Notes: generated by a model not told the origin, from the letters alone. DNA of 64,000 bases from JAAYDI01 sp052034005 (GCA_052034005.1 JBPOJB010000035.1:1-64000), one strand, 5' to 3'; positions 43,665 to 54,206 are shown, numbered from the stretch's first letter. Translations and numbers: made by a program.

Positions 43665-44681
43665 CTACCGCACCGGCCTCCAGAACAGCACGTCTCGCAT
43701 CCGCTCGTCCAGGCAGGCGTTCCACAGATAGCGGTTCAGGTCATGCGAGCGCTGGACGGTGCAGCACACATCCTGTTGTGCGATGCGTGGGGCGAGCTCT
43801 CCCAAGTCGCCGGTGTACATCCCCCGGTATCCGATCGCCACGGCACGGGAGCGTTTGTAGAGTCGGGGGTAGAATCTGAGGACCGGGTCGCGGCTGTTGT
43901 AGAGATTGAGCAGGAAGTCGAGGTGCTCGACGGCCAGTTCGTGGTATCCGCCGGGGCGGAGCCAGGAGTTGTGCAGCGCTCCGGCCAGCATCACGAGGCG
44001 GATGTTCCGGCCTGGGGCGGGGCGGGACGGCAGCGTCCAACCGCATAGCTCACCCCCACTGATCAGATGCATGGCGCCGGTGGCGATCCGCGCTCCGAAG
44101 CTGTGCCCCAGCAGGCTCACGCGCTGCGTCTCGGGCAGGCGCGACAGTACCCAGGCCAGGCAGTAGCCGGCCGCGTCCGTACGATTGGCTTTGATCCGCG
44201 CGTCACGGGCCGGGCCGCGCACTTGCGCGCTCGGCCACGACCAGATCACGAAGCGGATCGGCGTGGCGTCCTCCACGCCGGCCGCCAGCACGCGATAGAC
44301 GGCCATGCCTGCCGGTGCCGCCTCGTAGCTCGGCATCCGGTTGCCGTGGATGTAGATCACCATGATCTGGTCGGGGCTGGTTTGCCGGCAGAGCGCTTCG
44401 AGATCGGCCGGTTGCCACCGCGACTCGCCCTCGTAGCACGCCACACTCAATTCCGGCGCCTCGCCGGAGCCCGCCGGGTGGCCGTGTCGTGCCGAGACGA
44501 ACCACAATTCGTCCTGAGGCCGGTCGCGGCCATCATCGGCCTGCCCGGACCGCGGCGCCCAGAGCAGGACGGCGGCCATATACAGCAGGACGCGCCCGGC
44601 GCAACCCACCGCGCGACGCACGGCCCGCAGCCGTGCGGCTGACGTAGGGGCGAGAGCCCGCATGGGAGGCGCGGTGTTCAT
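43665..44681 (-). CDS. Exported serine-hydrolase-like protein (alpha/beta hydrolase)
   Basis: 338 residues from the ATG at 44681, with GGAA upstream. A signal/TM segment lies at ~25-45 ('VLLYMAAVLLWAPRSGQA'). The body has 'IMVIYIHGNRMPS' (oxyanion-hole His-Gly near 112) and a nucleophile elbow 'LLGHSFGARIATG' with Ser194, matching an alpha/beta hydrolase. 'VIWSWPSAQ' and 'HLDFLLNLYNSRDPVL' suggest the acid-bearing region, and 'QRSHDLNRYL' a candidate His. The substrate is unknown; esterase or lipase activity is inference. Its promoter region is shared with the divergent small Cys-rich lipoprotein gene. Confidence 0.7.
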   Translation of the reverse strand: MNTAPPMRALAPTSAARLRAVRRAVGCAGRVLLYMAAVLLWAPRSGQADDGRDRPQDELWFVSARHGHPAGSGEAPELSVACYEGESRWQPADLEALCRQTSPDQIMVIYIHGNRMPSYEAAPAGMAVYRVLAAGVEDATPIRFVIWSWPSAQVRGPARDARIKANRTDAAGYCLAWVLSRLPETQRVSLLGHSFGARIATGAMHLISGGELCGWTLPSRPAPGRNIRLVMLAGALHNSWLRPGGYHELAVEHLDFLLNLYNSRDPVLRFYPRLYKRSRAVAIGYRGMYTGDLGELAPRIAQQDVCCTVQRSHDLNRYLWNACLDERMRDVLFWRPVR

Positions 44682-44798
44682 GGGAATTCCGGTCACGTCG
44701 GGTGAATCCAACTCATCGGCTGTAGAAATGTAGCATCTTTTCTGGACAGCGTGTTGAGAGAAGGCACGGCAATTGAGAAGAAAATTCAACGGTTTCGT

Positions 44799-44826
44799 TT
44801 GCACATCATGAACGGTGTTGTAGAGT
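44799..44826 (+). promoter_or_regulatory. Possible promoter of the Cys-rich lipoprotein gene
   Basis: TTGCAC (44799-44804), 16-nt spacer, TAGAGT (44821-44826), in an A/T-rich stretch 59 nt before the ATG at 44885. Confidence 0.35.
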
Positions 44827-44884
44827 TGTTGGACCCACAGTCTCAACGTGAATGATCCAGGTCGCCTGTGCGGAGAAGTTTGCC

Positions 44885-45127
44885 ATGAAGAGGCTACTGT
44901 TTGTAACGGCTATGACAATCCTGACGGTAGCCGCCGTCAGCGGGTGCCGTGGCGTGGGATGCGGACGCTGGTTCCAACGCGGCGTGGAGTGTGAGGCCTA
45001 TGCGCCCGCCTGCGTCGACCCGTGCGAAAGCGACTGCGGCTCGCTGTACGTTCCTGGCGTGCCGATGGGCACGACAACGACGGTTCCGACGATCGCACCG
45101 ACGATGGAATCCCTCCCCCAGAATTGA
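44885..45127 (+). CDS. Small Cys-rich lipoprotein
   Basis: 80 residues from the ATG at 44885 (GGAGAAG upstream). The signal peptide ends in a good lipobox, VSGC, at about residue 21. The mature protein has eight further-spaced Cys in ~40 residues ('CRGVGCGRWF', 'ECEAYAPACVDPCESDCGS'), followed by a Thr/Pro-rich tail. The Cys spacing is disulphide-like rather than an Fe-S motif. No family recognised. It is divergent from the serine hydrolase and upstream of the transglutaminase pair (107 nt gap). Confidence 0.7.
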   Translation: MKRLLFVTAMTILTVAAVSGCRGVGCGRWFQRGVECEAYAPACVDPCESDCGSLYVPGVPMGTTTTVPTIAPTMESLPQN

Positions 45128-45234
45128 GCGAACAATCTCACCCCTGCTTCGCCCTCCCGGCCAAGCTGGCCCACCGGCGGGACGATGCGCCATCCTGACG
45201 CGTCGTCCCGCGGTGGCGTTTTGTGAGGCGCACC

Positions 45235-46182
45235 ATGATCCGGTTCCTGTACGCCCTGATCGTTGCCTGCGGGTGCCTGTGCGCGGCCTCGCCGGCGGTC
45301 GCACAATTCGGCGAACAACCGTCGACCGGCGGTCCGGTACTCGGCTCAGAACGGATTCAGCGCTGGAAGGTCGGCATGGTCGTGACCGCCCGGACGCCCT
45401 GCGTGAACGTGTTTGGAACCCTGCCGGTCCCCACTGACTGGCCCGAACAGGACGTACGGGTCGTCGAGGAACAGATTTCGACCACGATCCACCAGGTTCG
45501 ATACCGCGACCTGGAGGACGGCGGCATCCGCCAGATGCTGGTCACCGTCCCTCAGCTGGCGGCCGGCGAGACGGCCGAGGCGATCGTGACCGTGGAGGTT
45601 ACGCGGCGCGCGGTGGACCTGCCGACCGATCCGGCGACATACCAAGTGCCCAAGCGAGTTCCGCGGGACGTGCGGAAATATCTGGCCGACAGCCCCTTGA
45701 TCAACTCCCACGACCGGAAAGTCCGCGACGTGGCCAAGGAGGTCACGGCGGACAAGGGGACGGCCTGGGAGAAGGTCGAGGCCATCCAGGCCTGGGTGAA
45801 AGAGAACATCAAGCATACCAACGACAAGTTCAAGGGCACGGACAAGACGTTGACCGAAAAAGGCGGGCATATCGAAGACCTGACCGGCCTGTTCATTGCC
45901 ATGTGCCGTGCTCAGAAGATCCCGGCCCGGACCGTTTGGGTGCCGGACTACTGCTATGCCGAGTTCTATCTGGAGGACGCGGGCGGGCATGGGTACTGGT
46001 TCCCCTGCGAGTTGAAAGAGAAGACCGTGTTCGGCACGGTTTCGGCGGACTACGTTATCATGCAGAAGGGGGACAACATCCGGGTGCCCGAGAAGAAGGA
46101 TAAGCCGTACCGGCTGGTGCCGGAGTACGTGGAGGGGAAGGGCACACCGAGCGTATCATTCGTGCGGCAGATCGTCCAATGA
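45235..46182 (+). CDS. Exported transglutaminase-like protein, catalytic Cys and His missing
   Basis: 315 residues from the ATG at 45235, with signal peptide ~1-22 ('LYALIVACGCLCAASPAVA'). It resembles its neighbour along the full length: an N-terminal beta-domain ('VFGTLPVPTDWPEQDV') and a transglutaminase/protease-like core ('AIQAWVKENIKH', 'LTGLFIAMCRAQKIPARTVWVPD'). Where the neighbour has catalytic Cys210, this one has Ile213 ('GGHIEDL'). Where the neighbour has His236, this one has Tyr239 ('DYCYAEFYLED'). So it probably binds but does not cleave or cross-link. The stop overlaps the next start (ATGA), making a coupled pair. Confidence 0.8.
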   Translation: MIRFLYALIVACGCLCAASPAVAQFGEQPSTGGPVLGSERIQRWKVGMVVTARTPCVNVFGTLPVPTDWPEQDVRVVEEQISTTIHQVRYRDLEDGGIRQMLVTVPQLAAGETAEAIVTVEVTRRAVDLPTDPATYQVPKRVPRDVRKYLADSPLINSHDRKVRDVAKEVTADKGTAWEKVEAIQAWVKENIKHTNDKFKGTDKTLTEKGGHIEDLTGLFIAMCRAQKIPARTVWVPDYCYAEFYLEDAGGHGYWFPCELKEKTVFGTVSADYVIMQKGDNIRVPEKKDKPYRLVPEYVEGKGTPSVSFVRQIVQ

Positions 46183-47126
46183 CCCGCCTGGCCATCATCC
46201 TGGGGCTCTGCGTCGTGCTGGTGCCGGCCCGGTCCATCTCGCCGGTCGACGAAGACGCGTCGTCGGCCATCCGTCTGATCAATCCGCAGACGCAACGGTG
46301 GCAGTTCGGCGTCAGGGTGCGCGCGCGGGGCGATACGAAGGGGATCCTGGCCGCCCTGCCGGTCCCGATGCCCTGGCCGGAACAGGACGTGACGGTGCTG
46401 CGCGAGGAGGTGACGCCGCAGGTCCGGAGCGTGAAATACGACGTGCTCGAGAAGAGCGCTAAGCGGATGGTTGTCGAGATCCCGCAGTTGTCGGCCGGCG
46501 AGGACGCGTGGGCGCTCTTGACCCTTGAGATCGTCAAGCGGGACATCGTCGCGCCGGAGTCCACGGAGCGGCTGCACGTGCCGTCACCGCCCGCGCGCGA
46601 TTTGCGGATCTGGTTGCGTCCCAGCCCGTATATCGAGAGCGACGACCGTGTCATTGGCGAGTCGGCGCGCGCGGTCGTGGCCGGCAAGGAGAGCGCGTGG
46701 GCCCAGGCCGAGGCGATCTTCGATTGGGTCCGCGCGAAGGTCCAGTACCGGTTCGACCCTCAGATCAAAGGCGCGCGCCAGGCGTTGGACGACGGGTTCG
46801 GCGACTGCGAAGAACTCACGTCGCTGTTTGTCGCGATGTGCCGCGTCGTGGGCATTCCCGCCCGCTGCGTGTGGGTGCCGGGGCACTGCTACCCTGAGTT
46901 CTACCTGGAAGACGACCAGGGCCAAGGCCACTGGTATCCGTGCCAGGCCGCCGGCACGCGGATCTTCGGCGCCATGCCCGAAGCCCGGCCGATCCTGCAG
47001 AAAGGGGACAGCTTCCGCCTGCCCGGCCAGCGCCAGCGCGTGCGTTACGTCCAGGAGACTCTCAGCGCCAAGCACGCGACGGCCGATCCCGAGGTCCAGT
47101 TCGTCCAGAAGCAGTTGGAAGAGTGA
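46179..47126 (+). CDS. Exported transglutaminase-like protein, catalytic Cys and His retained
   Basis: 315 residues, ATG overlapping the upstream stop. Signal peptide ~1-19. The core contains 'AEAIFDWVRAKVQYRFDPQIKGARQALDDGFGDCEELTSLFVAMCRVVGIPARCVWVPGHCYPEFYL' in part: catalytic Cys210 in 'GDCEELT' and His236 in 'GHCYPEFYL'. The third residue (Asp in classical W-x-P-x-D) is not evident; the region reads 'HWYPCQAAG'. These proteins are related to papain-like transglutaminase/protease folds. Acting outside the cytoplasm, it may cross-link, cleave or deamidate proteins or peptides. It appears to be the active member of a tandem pair. Confidence 0.82.
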   Translation: MTRLAIILGLCVVLVPARSISPVDEDASSAIRLINPQTQRWQFGVRVRARGDTKGILAALPVPMPWPEQDVTVLREEVTPQVRSVKYDVLEKSAKRMVVEIPQLSAGEDAWALLTLEIVKRDIVAPESTERLHVPSPPARDLRIWLRPSPYIESDDRVIGESARAVVAGKESAWAQAEAIFDWVRAKVQYRFDPQIKGARQALDDGFGDCEELTSLFVAMCRVVGIPARCVWVPGHCYPEFYLEDDQGQGHWYPCQAAGTRIFGAMPEARPILQKGDSFRLPGQRQRVRYVQETLSAKHATADPEVQFVQKQLEE

Positions 47127-47190
47127 GGTCGGGGCACGCCCCGTGCGAGACGCACAGGCAACTGGTGCGCCGCACAGCCTTCCCGCTCAC

Positions 47191-48414
47191 CTACAGATCC
47201 CGCCGCAGGCTCGTGCCGGGCGCATTGAGTTGCTGGGTGGCGTACCAGTTCTTCCAGGCGGCCTTGTCGTAGGCGAAGTTGACGCCGGGCGGCACCAGGG
47301 CCACCAGCGCGGCGAGCACTTCGCTGTTGGCCAGGTCTTTTTCGATCACGATCGCCTTGCCGGCTACCTGCATGCCGCCGCCACCCTGCGGGCTGAAGCT
47401 GCCGCCGATCGAGCCGGGCGCGCCGCCCGGCTGCACGCGGTAGCGGTGCTTGGTGACCAGCGCGTCGATCAGCGCGGGCACCGCCGACGGATCGCCGAGT
47501 CGGCCGAGGGTCTTCCCCGCGCGGTTCACCACCTGGTTGTCCTTGTCCTTCAGCAGGCGGCTGAGGTAGAAGACCCCTTGCTGGAGACCATTGATTCGCG
47601 CGGCGTCGATGCTGCGGTCACGCACCTCCTCATCCGGATCGGTCATGGCGTGCTTGAGCAGCGCGGCCACGGCGGACGGGTGATTGAACTTGCCGAGCAG
47701 GTCGATGTACAGCAGCTTGAGCTGTTTGAGTTCTTCCTGATTGTCCAGCATCTCCGCCAGGCCGGCGATTGCCATCGGGTTGTCCACGGCGCGCAGTTGG
47801 GCGAGTGCTTCCCCGGCGTCATTGCGGCCGCGGACCACCGCGTTGCGCCACACCTGCAACCGCTTCCGCCATTCCTTCTCCGCAACCAACTGCCGGTCGC
47901 GCTGCGTGTCCAGTTCCACTTCCTGTGCCAGACGCCAGGCGCCGCCGTGCCGCACGTAGCCCTGCTTCTCGAACCATTCATCGGCCCTGGTCCATTGGCC
48001 CGCTACCCGGCTGTATCCCAAGCCGCGCCGCGCGTCGGCCTGGTCCGGGTCCAATTCCAGGACTCTCCGGAGGTGGAATTCACGCTGTTGTTTCAGGCCC
48101 GCCTTACGACAGCGCTCGGCCATCTCCAGGTGCCCCTCCACCGTGTTGGGCACTTTCGGCAGCAGCTCCTCGTACCGGCGCTGCATCTCCGACTGGACGA
48201 TCACCTCCTGCACCACGTCGGCCGGGAGCGTGATCTGGCCGCCGCCCAGCAGCTCGACTTCGTAGGCGTCCGGCCTGGCCTGGGTCCGATTGAGCCATTG
48301 ACCTTCGACCTGGCCGCCGTGCGTGAGCCGGAAGATTTCGGCGCGTGCCGCGGCCGGCCCGACCCCGACGACGGAGGCGGCCAGCAGCCAGGAGAGCAAC
48401 AGGCGTTGGTTCAT
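47191..48414 (-). CDS. Exported HEAT-repeat-like protein
   Basis: 407 residues with a signal peptide of ~25 ('LLLSWLLAASVVGVGPAAARA'). An N-terminal beta-strand region ('IFRLTHGGQVEGQWLN', 'VELLGGGQITLP') is followed by a TPR-like pair (~75-130) and HEAT-like alpha-helical repeats (~165-310, 'AVAALLKHAMTDPDEEVRDRSIDA', 'LGRLGDPSAVPALIDALV'), then a Gly-rich C-terminal part. No catalytic residues are visible. A periplasmic scaffold role is inferred. It converges on the transglutaminase pair. Confidence 0.75.
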   Translation of the reverse strand: MNQRLLLSWLLAASVVGVGPAAARAEIFRLTHGGQVEGQWLNRTQARPDAYEVELLGGGQITLPADVVQEVIVQSEMQRRYEELLPKVPNTVEGHLEMAERCRKAGLKQQREFHLRRVLELDPDQADARRGLGYSRVAGQWTRADEWFEKQGYVRHGGAWRLAQEVELDTQRDRQLVAEKEWRKRLQVWRNAVVRGRNDAGEALAQLRAVDNPMAIAGLAEMLDNQEELKQLKLLYIDLLGKFNHPSAVAALLKHAMTDPDEEVRDRSIDAARINGLQQGVFYLSRLLKDKDNQVVNRAGKTLGRLGDPSAVPALIDALVTKHRYRVQPGGAPGSIGGSFSPQGGGGMQVAGKAIVIEKDLANSEVLAALVALVPPGVNFAYDKAAWKNWYATQQLNAPGTSLRRDL

Positions 48415-48741
48415 AGGGCGTTCTCCCGGTCCGGCGCGGGACGACCCGTTGGCGACACTCCAGGACCCGAACCCGCAGGCGCCCGCACAGGGGGCGTGCC
48501 GGGGCGACTGTCACCTTCAAGTATATGAGCCGGCCGACGGTTGGGGCAAACGAATCGGTCTGGGAGGCAGCTCGGGCGGGCGGGCCGGCCTTCGTGACGC
48601 GCCGTCCGCCGTCTGCCGCACTGCGCGGCGCTGCCGATGGTAGGGATTGGCGCGGTTGAAGGTGCGCGGGAAAACAGGACGGCCCCGCCGCGGATCGGCG
48701 GGGCCGTGGGCATTCGTCATGCGCGGGGAGTCGGCGGCGGC
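48415..48741. other. Intergenic region between groEL and the HEAT-repeat gene
   Basis: No gene is supported. It contains the strong groEL terminator (48670-48707) and the leader of the HEAT-repeat gene. Confidence 0.5.
48670..48707 (-). terminator. Rho-independent terminator of groES-groEL
   Basis: A 12-bp perfect stem (arms ACGGCCCCGCCG at 48679-48690 and its complement at 48696-48707) with a 5-nt loop. On the minus strand it is followed by CCTGTTTTCC, placed 35 nt after the groEL stop. Confidence 0.8.
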
Positions 48742-50364
<1,623 letters not shown>

Positions 50365-50447
50365 GAGTATTCTCCCTTTATGCTGCGAAGCAGGCGTGCA
50401 CGACCCTCGTCCGCCCGCCCTTGCAATTGAGTTGTGGGCGCCGGACG

Positions 50448-50774
50448 CTACCCTTCGAGAATCGCGAGAATGTCATCTTCCCGCATCAACAGCAGCTCTT
50501 GATCGTTCACCTTGAACACCTCGCCCGCGTAACTGCTGAAAATCACGCGGTCGCCGACCTTCACCTGCATCTTGCCCCGCGTCCCGTCCTCCAGCAGCTT
50601 GCCGTCACCCACGCTGACGACCGTGCCCCGCGCCGGCTTGTCCTTGGCCGTGTCCGGCAGCACCAGGCCGCCCGCCGTCCGCTCTTCCGAAGCCTCACGC
50701 TCGACGACCACCCGGTCGCCCAAAGGCTGTAGTTGGATCTTGTTCGAGGATTTCTTCTTGGTCCCAGTCGGCAT
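50448..50774 (-). CDS. groES: Co-chaperonin GroES
   Basis: 108 residues from the ATG at 50774, preceded by GGGAGGTGA. The heptameric lid of the GroEL chamber. Recognisable by 'LQPLGDRVVVEREASEERTAGGLVLPDTAKDKP' in part (mobile loop region 'ERTAGGLVLP'), 'GTVVSVGDGK', 'VKVGDRVIFSSYAGEV' and 'LLMREDDILAIL'. It has ten extra residues at the N-terminus (Lys/Ser-rich 'GTKKKSSNK') compared with the usual ~96. It precedes groEL. Confidence 0.95.
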   Translation of the reverse strand: MPTGTKKKSSNKIQLQPLGDRVVVEREASEERTAGGLVLPDTAKDKPARGTVVSVGDGKLLEDGTRGKMQVKVGDRVIFSSYAGEVFKVNDQELLLMREDDILAILEG

Positions 50775-51269
50775 CTGTTCTTCACCTCCCATTGTCGATT
50801 CGCAACTGTCGGTCTCGGTTATCTCGCGTCGCTCACCGCCCCCCCAACCGCAACGCCGGCGGTTGACTGCCAAATTCGCACCTGAAACGCAGCGTGAGAG
50901 GCGAGTAAGGCAATTCCCGCGCCAATCGAACCGGGATTTCGTCGCCCTACGCTTTTCCGGGGCTTTGGGCCGGACCCAGGCCCCGTTGTCCAACACCACG
51001 CGCCGCCCCGCACGGTCGCCGGCAGAGACCGCCTGCTGCCATTTTGGCAGACCCCGGGTTCGGACACCCACCTGCCGCTTGTTTCCGTAAGGTCGGCGAT
51101 ACACAATGGACGGTCAGTGTGACTCGTGCTGGCCCCTCCCGCCTCTGCGCCGCAGCCCGGTACGAGCGCGGCTGGCGCGACCCCCCCAAATAGTGCTAGA
51201 TGATGTCCCCGAACAGACTCTCGCGAACGTGCGGAGTGTCTGGCGGCTGCCGCCGGGACGAGGTGATAC
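50775..51269. other. Divergent control region of groES-groEL
   Basis: No coding evidence. An inverted repeat CTGCCA-TTT-TGGCAG lies at 51036-51050. I searched by eye for the HrcA/CIRCE element (TTAGCACTC-N9-GAGTGCTAA) on both strands and did not find it. No clear heat-shock sigma promoter was seen. Confidence 0.5.
51036..51050. promoter_or_regulatory. Inverted repeat, possible operator upstream of groES
   Basis: A 6-bp perfect inverted repeat (CTGCCA/TGGCAG) with a 3-nt spacer, about 260 nt upstream of groES and 220 nt upstream of the zinc-ribbon gene. Candidate regulatory site only. Confidence 0.3.
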
Positions 51270-52097
51270 ATGCCAATCAAGGTTGCCTGTGAGTGTGGGC
51301 AGCAGTTTGCTGCCCGGGACGAGCTTGCGGGGAAGCGGGTGAAGTGTCCGAAGTGCGGAGCGGTCTTGACGATCCCGCAGCCGGTTGCCGACGCGAAGGG
51401 GGCGCACAAGCAGCATCTGTCCGAGCTGCTCGACGATGTGGGACTGCGCGCCGGGCTGCGGCGTTGTCCCGGCTGTCGGGCGGAGCTGAGCGAGGCGGCC
51501 GTGATCTGCATCATGTGCGGATACGACACCCGGCTGGGGCGGCGGTTGAAGACGCACACGGGCAGCGCGATCGAACTGGATGACGAAGATCTGGGCGAAC
51601 TGCCCGTGCACGGGGTCGAGGCGTTGGATCGTGCCGAGCGTCAGATTGCGCGGGACAAGCTGGAGCAGAAGCGAATGATCAAGGGGACTCCCTGGTGGAT
51701 GCTCCTGCTCGCCCTGCTCGGGCTCATCGGGTTCGCCATCGGCATGGTCAGCATGCCGCAGGAGGACGTGGTGTTCAACTCCGGCCGGCTGTTGCAGGTG
51801 GCCGGCTGTCTGATCGTGGCCTACTACTTCCTGCGTCTGTTGATTATGGCCTTCAAGGAATCGGCGCTGCTGGGGCTGTTGTGCCTCATCCTGCCGCCGT
51901 TCTACATCCTTACCCGTTGGGATCGCGTGGTAGGGCTCGTGATCTTCATGGTGGTTGGTCTCGTTGTCGTCGGGGCAGGTTTCGTTCTTCTGTGGGTGGC
52001 GCCGATGCTCCAGGGCTCGGAGCAGTCGGGGATCTGGAGCGACTTGCAGCCGCAGGTGGCCTTGGCGCGCCTGTGCCCGGGCTGCGCATTGACTTAG
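51270..52097 (+). CDS. Zinc-ribbon membrane protein of unknown function
   Basis: 275 residues from the ATG at 51270, following GAGGTGA. The N-terminus has a zinc ribbon, 'CECGQQF...KCPKCGAVL' (C7, C9, C26, C29). A second Cys-pair unit 'CPGCRAELSEAAVICIMCGYD' is near ~65-90. Four hydrophobic segments follow (~135-250). The topology suggests cytoplasmic zinc ribbons and a membrane bundle. Proteins of this layout are common in planctomycetes (from memory); no function is known. Its last bases lie 80 nt before the nucleoside hydrolase gene on the same strand. Confidence 0.75.
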   Translation: MPIKVACECGQQFAARDELAGKRVKCPKCGAVLTIPQPVADAKGAHKQHLSELLDDVGLRAGLRRCPGCRAELSEAAVICIMCGYDTRLGRRLKTHTGSAIELDDEDLGELPVHGVEALDRAERQIARDKLEQKRMIKGTPWWMLLLALLGLIGFAIGMVSMPQEDVVFNSGRLLQVAGCLIVAYYFLRLLIMAFKESALLGLLCLILPPFYILTRWDRVVGLVIFMVVGLVVVGAGFVLLWVAPMLQGSEQSGIWSDLQPQVALARLCPGCALT

Positions 52098-52176
52098 GGC
52101 CCGGATCGCCCGCCCGGCGCGCCGGCATGCCGGGCGTGGCAGGCACTTGGCTTCAAACGGAAAGAAAGGCGCAATC

Positions 52177-53196
52177 ATGCGTAGATCGCTCATGACTCTG
52201 GTTGTTGCGGCCTTGGCAGTCACCGCACAGGTTGCCGGCTCATTGGCGACGGAACCGGTCCGATTGATCTTCGACACGGACATCGGCAACGACGTGGACG
52301 ATGTGTTGGCGTTGGGCGTGATCCACGCGTTGCAGAGCCGCGGGCAGTGCGAGCTGCTGTCGGTCACGATCACGAAGGACAACCCGCTGGCCGCGGAGTT
52401 GGTGGATGCCGTCAACACGTTCTACGGTCGAGGCGAGATCCCGATCGGCGTCGTGCACAGCGGGATCACCCCGGAGGACGGCAAGTTCCTGAAGCTGGCC
52501 CGCGCAAAAGACCACGGCGTGCTGCGGTACCCGCACGACCTGGACGGCGCGCAGGCCCCGAGCGCGGTTACCGTGCTGCGTCGGACATTGAGCCAGCAAC
52601 CTGACGGGTCGGTCGTCATCGTCCAGGTCGGGTTCTCGACCAATCTCGCCCAGCTGTTGGCCTCGCCGGCGGACGAGATCAGCCCCTGGGAGGGTGTGGA
52701 ACTGGTTCGGCGGAAGGTCCGGTTGCTGTCGGTCATGGCGGGGAACTTCGCGTCGAACCCCGATCCGCCGCGGCCGCTGGAGTACAACGTGATCAACGAC
52801 GTTCCGGCGTTCGACCGCCTCATGCGAGACTGGCCGACGCCGATCGTGTTGAGCGGTTTCGAGATCGGCATTGCGGTGCCGTATCCGGCGGTGAGTATTG
52901 AGCGGGACTACGGCTATGTGGCGCACCATCCGTTGGCCGAGGCATACCGACTCTACGAGCCGCCGCCTCACAACCGGCCCACCTGGGATTTGACGAGCGT
53001 GCTCTACGCGGTCTTCCCGGACCGTGGCTATTTCGATCTGTCACCCCCGGGGCGTGTGAGCACCGAGCAGGACGGTTTCACGCGTTGGGAAGCCTGTGAC
53101 GACGGCCCGCACCGGTACCTGCAGCTCACCGCGCTCCAGGCGGCCCGGGTCACCGAGGCGCTGGTCCAGCTGTCGAGCCAGCCGCCGCGCCCGTGA
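52177..53196 (+). CDS. Exported nucleoside hydrolase-family protein
   Basis: 339 residues from the ATG at 52177. A signal peptide spans ~1-24. The Ca-binding signature 'FDTDIGNDVDDVLAL' places D33, D35, D39, D41 and D42 as in inosine-uridine nucleoside N-ribohydrolases. 'VQVGFSTNLAQLL' matches the ligand-binding region. The C-terminal part ('TWDLTSVLYAVFPDRGYFDLS') places the aromatic-rich loop of the family. It hydrolyses the N-glycosidic bond of nucleosides or a related ribosyl compound outside the cytoplasm. The family normally has a late Asp of the Ca site; 'NRPTWDLTS' is the candidate. Confidence 0.88.
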   Translation: MRRSLMTLVVAALAVTAQVAGSLATEPVRLIFDTDIGNDVDDVLALGVIHALQSRGQCELLSVTITKDNPLAAELVDAVNTFYGRGEIPIGVVHSGITPEDGKFLKLARAKDHGVLRYPHDLDGAQAPSAVTVLRRTLSQQPDGSVVIVQVGFSTNLAQLLASPADEISPWEGVELVRRKVRLLSVMAGNFASNPDPPRPLEYNVINDVPAFDRLMRDWPTPIVLSGFEIGIAVPYPAVSIERDYGYVAHHPLAEAYRLYEPPPHNRPTWDLTSVLYAVFPDRGYFDLSPPGRVSTEQDGFTRWEACDDGPHRYLQLTALQAARVTEALVQLSSQPPRP

Positions 53197-53204
53197 CTGG
53201 CCGC

Positions 53205-53417
53205 CTACTCGTCGTCCAGTGCGAAGCCGATTTTGACCGTCACCTGCCATTCGACGACCCGGCCGTCGTCGATCCGGCCGCGCGTCTCGACCAGTTCGAA
53301 CCAGCGCATTTTTCGCACCGTCTTGGCTGCCCGCTCGATCGCGCTCTTCACGGCGTCCTCCAGGGACGCGTTGGAAGTCCCGGTGACTTCGATCTTCTTG
53401 TACACTCGATCCGGCAT
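53205..53417 (-). CDS. Dodecin (flavin-storage protein)
   Basis: 70 residues from the ATG at 53417, with AAGGAG 8 nt upstream. Matches the small dodecin fold: 'VYKKIEVTGTSNASLEDAVKSAIERA' with the 'WFEL' / 'GRIDDGRVVEWQVTVKIGFAL' segments, which are family hallmarks. Dodecins form dodecamers that bind flavin or CoA derivatives. The stop lies 8 nt beyond the convergent nucleoside-hydrolase stop. Trp39 (in MRWFEL) fits the flavin-stacking Trp. Confidence 0.93.
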   Translation of the reverse strand: MPDRVYKKIEVTGTSNASLEDAVKSAIERAAKTVRKMRWFELVETRGRIDDGRVVEWQVTVKIGFALDDE

Positions 53418-53516
53418 GCTGTATGCTCCTTCGCGAGAACGTGGGTTCCTAGTCGGTCGCTTTGGTTCCTCATGATACTGTGCCGGGCGAGACTGTGGGA
53501 ACGGGGGCTCTGCGAC

Positions 53517-54206
53517 ATGGGTGCGCCAGCGCGTGCACAAACTCGGCTGTTTGCGATCCCGGGCGGCTGGAAGAGCTACCCGGTGGAGGTCGGCGGCCTG
53601 TCCCTGCACCTGACGATCCCTGCGGACCCAGACCGGCTGCTGGACGCGGCGGCTGACGGCGGGGACTCGGATGGCGAGCCGTCGGACCCGTACTGGGCCG
53701 CGTTGTGGTCCGCGGCGACGCCGACCGCGGCGGCCGTGTGGCGAGCCACGTGGCCGCCGGGAACGACCGTGTTGGAACTCGGGTGCGGTGTCGGGCTGGT
53801 GGGGTTGGCGGCGCTGGCACGCGGGTACGACGTCACGTTCTCGGACGCGGTGCCGCAGGCCGTTCATGTGGCCCTGGAAAATGCGCGCCAGAACGGATAT
53901 CCCCAGGCCCGGTCGCGGGTGATCGATTGGCACGCCCCGCCGGATGGGGCGTACGACGTCCTCCTGGCTTCCGACGTGTTGTACCACCGCGGGAGCCACG
54001 CTGCCTTGCTGCGTGCCATCGGGCGGCTCATGGGGCCCACCGGCGTATGCTGGATCGGAGACCCCGGCCGGTATGTGGCGCGCGAGTTCATCCACGCGGC
54101 CGCGGACCGGTTCCTGGTGGAGCTTCGCGATGGCGACGGCCGGCCGTTCGGCGTGCCGCACGTCGGCCAGTTCCAGATGCTCGTGCTCCGCCACCGGAGT
54201 CCCTGA
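53517..54206 (+). CDS. Class I SAM-dependent methyltransferase
   Basis: 229 residues from the ATG at 53517 (53472 is an alternative). The Rossmann methyltransferase motif I is 'VLELGCGVGLVGLAAL', followed by 'VTFSDAVPQAVHVALENAR' and a post-motif region 'YDVLLASDVLYH'. The N-terminal lead 'DPYWAALWSAATPTAAAVW' matches METTL21/lysine-methyltransferase-like and PrmA-like proteins. So protein N-methylation is likely, but the target is unknown. No signal peptide. It is the gene before the electron-transfer operon but separated by 202 nt. Confidence 0.82.
   Translation: MGAPARAQTRLFAIPGGWKSYPVEVGGLSLHLTIPADPDRLLDAAADGGDSDGEPSDPYWAALWSAATPTAAAVWRATWPPGTTVLELGCGVGLVGLAALARGYDVTFSDAVPQAVHVALENARQNGYPQARSRVIDWHAPPDGAYDVLLASDVLYHRGSHAALLRAIGRLMGPTGVCWIGDPGRYVAREFIHAAADRFLVELRDGDGRPFGVPHVGQFQMLVLRHRSP

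Noticed and set aside
50775..51269. Possible CIRCE heat-shock operator upstream of groES
   Set aside because: The characteristic inverted repeat is absent; only an unrelated 6-bp inverted repeat is present.
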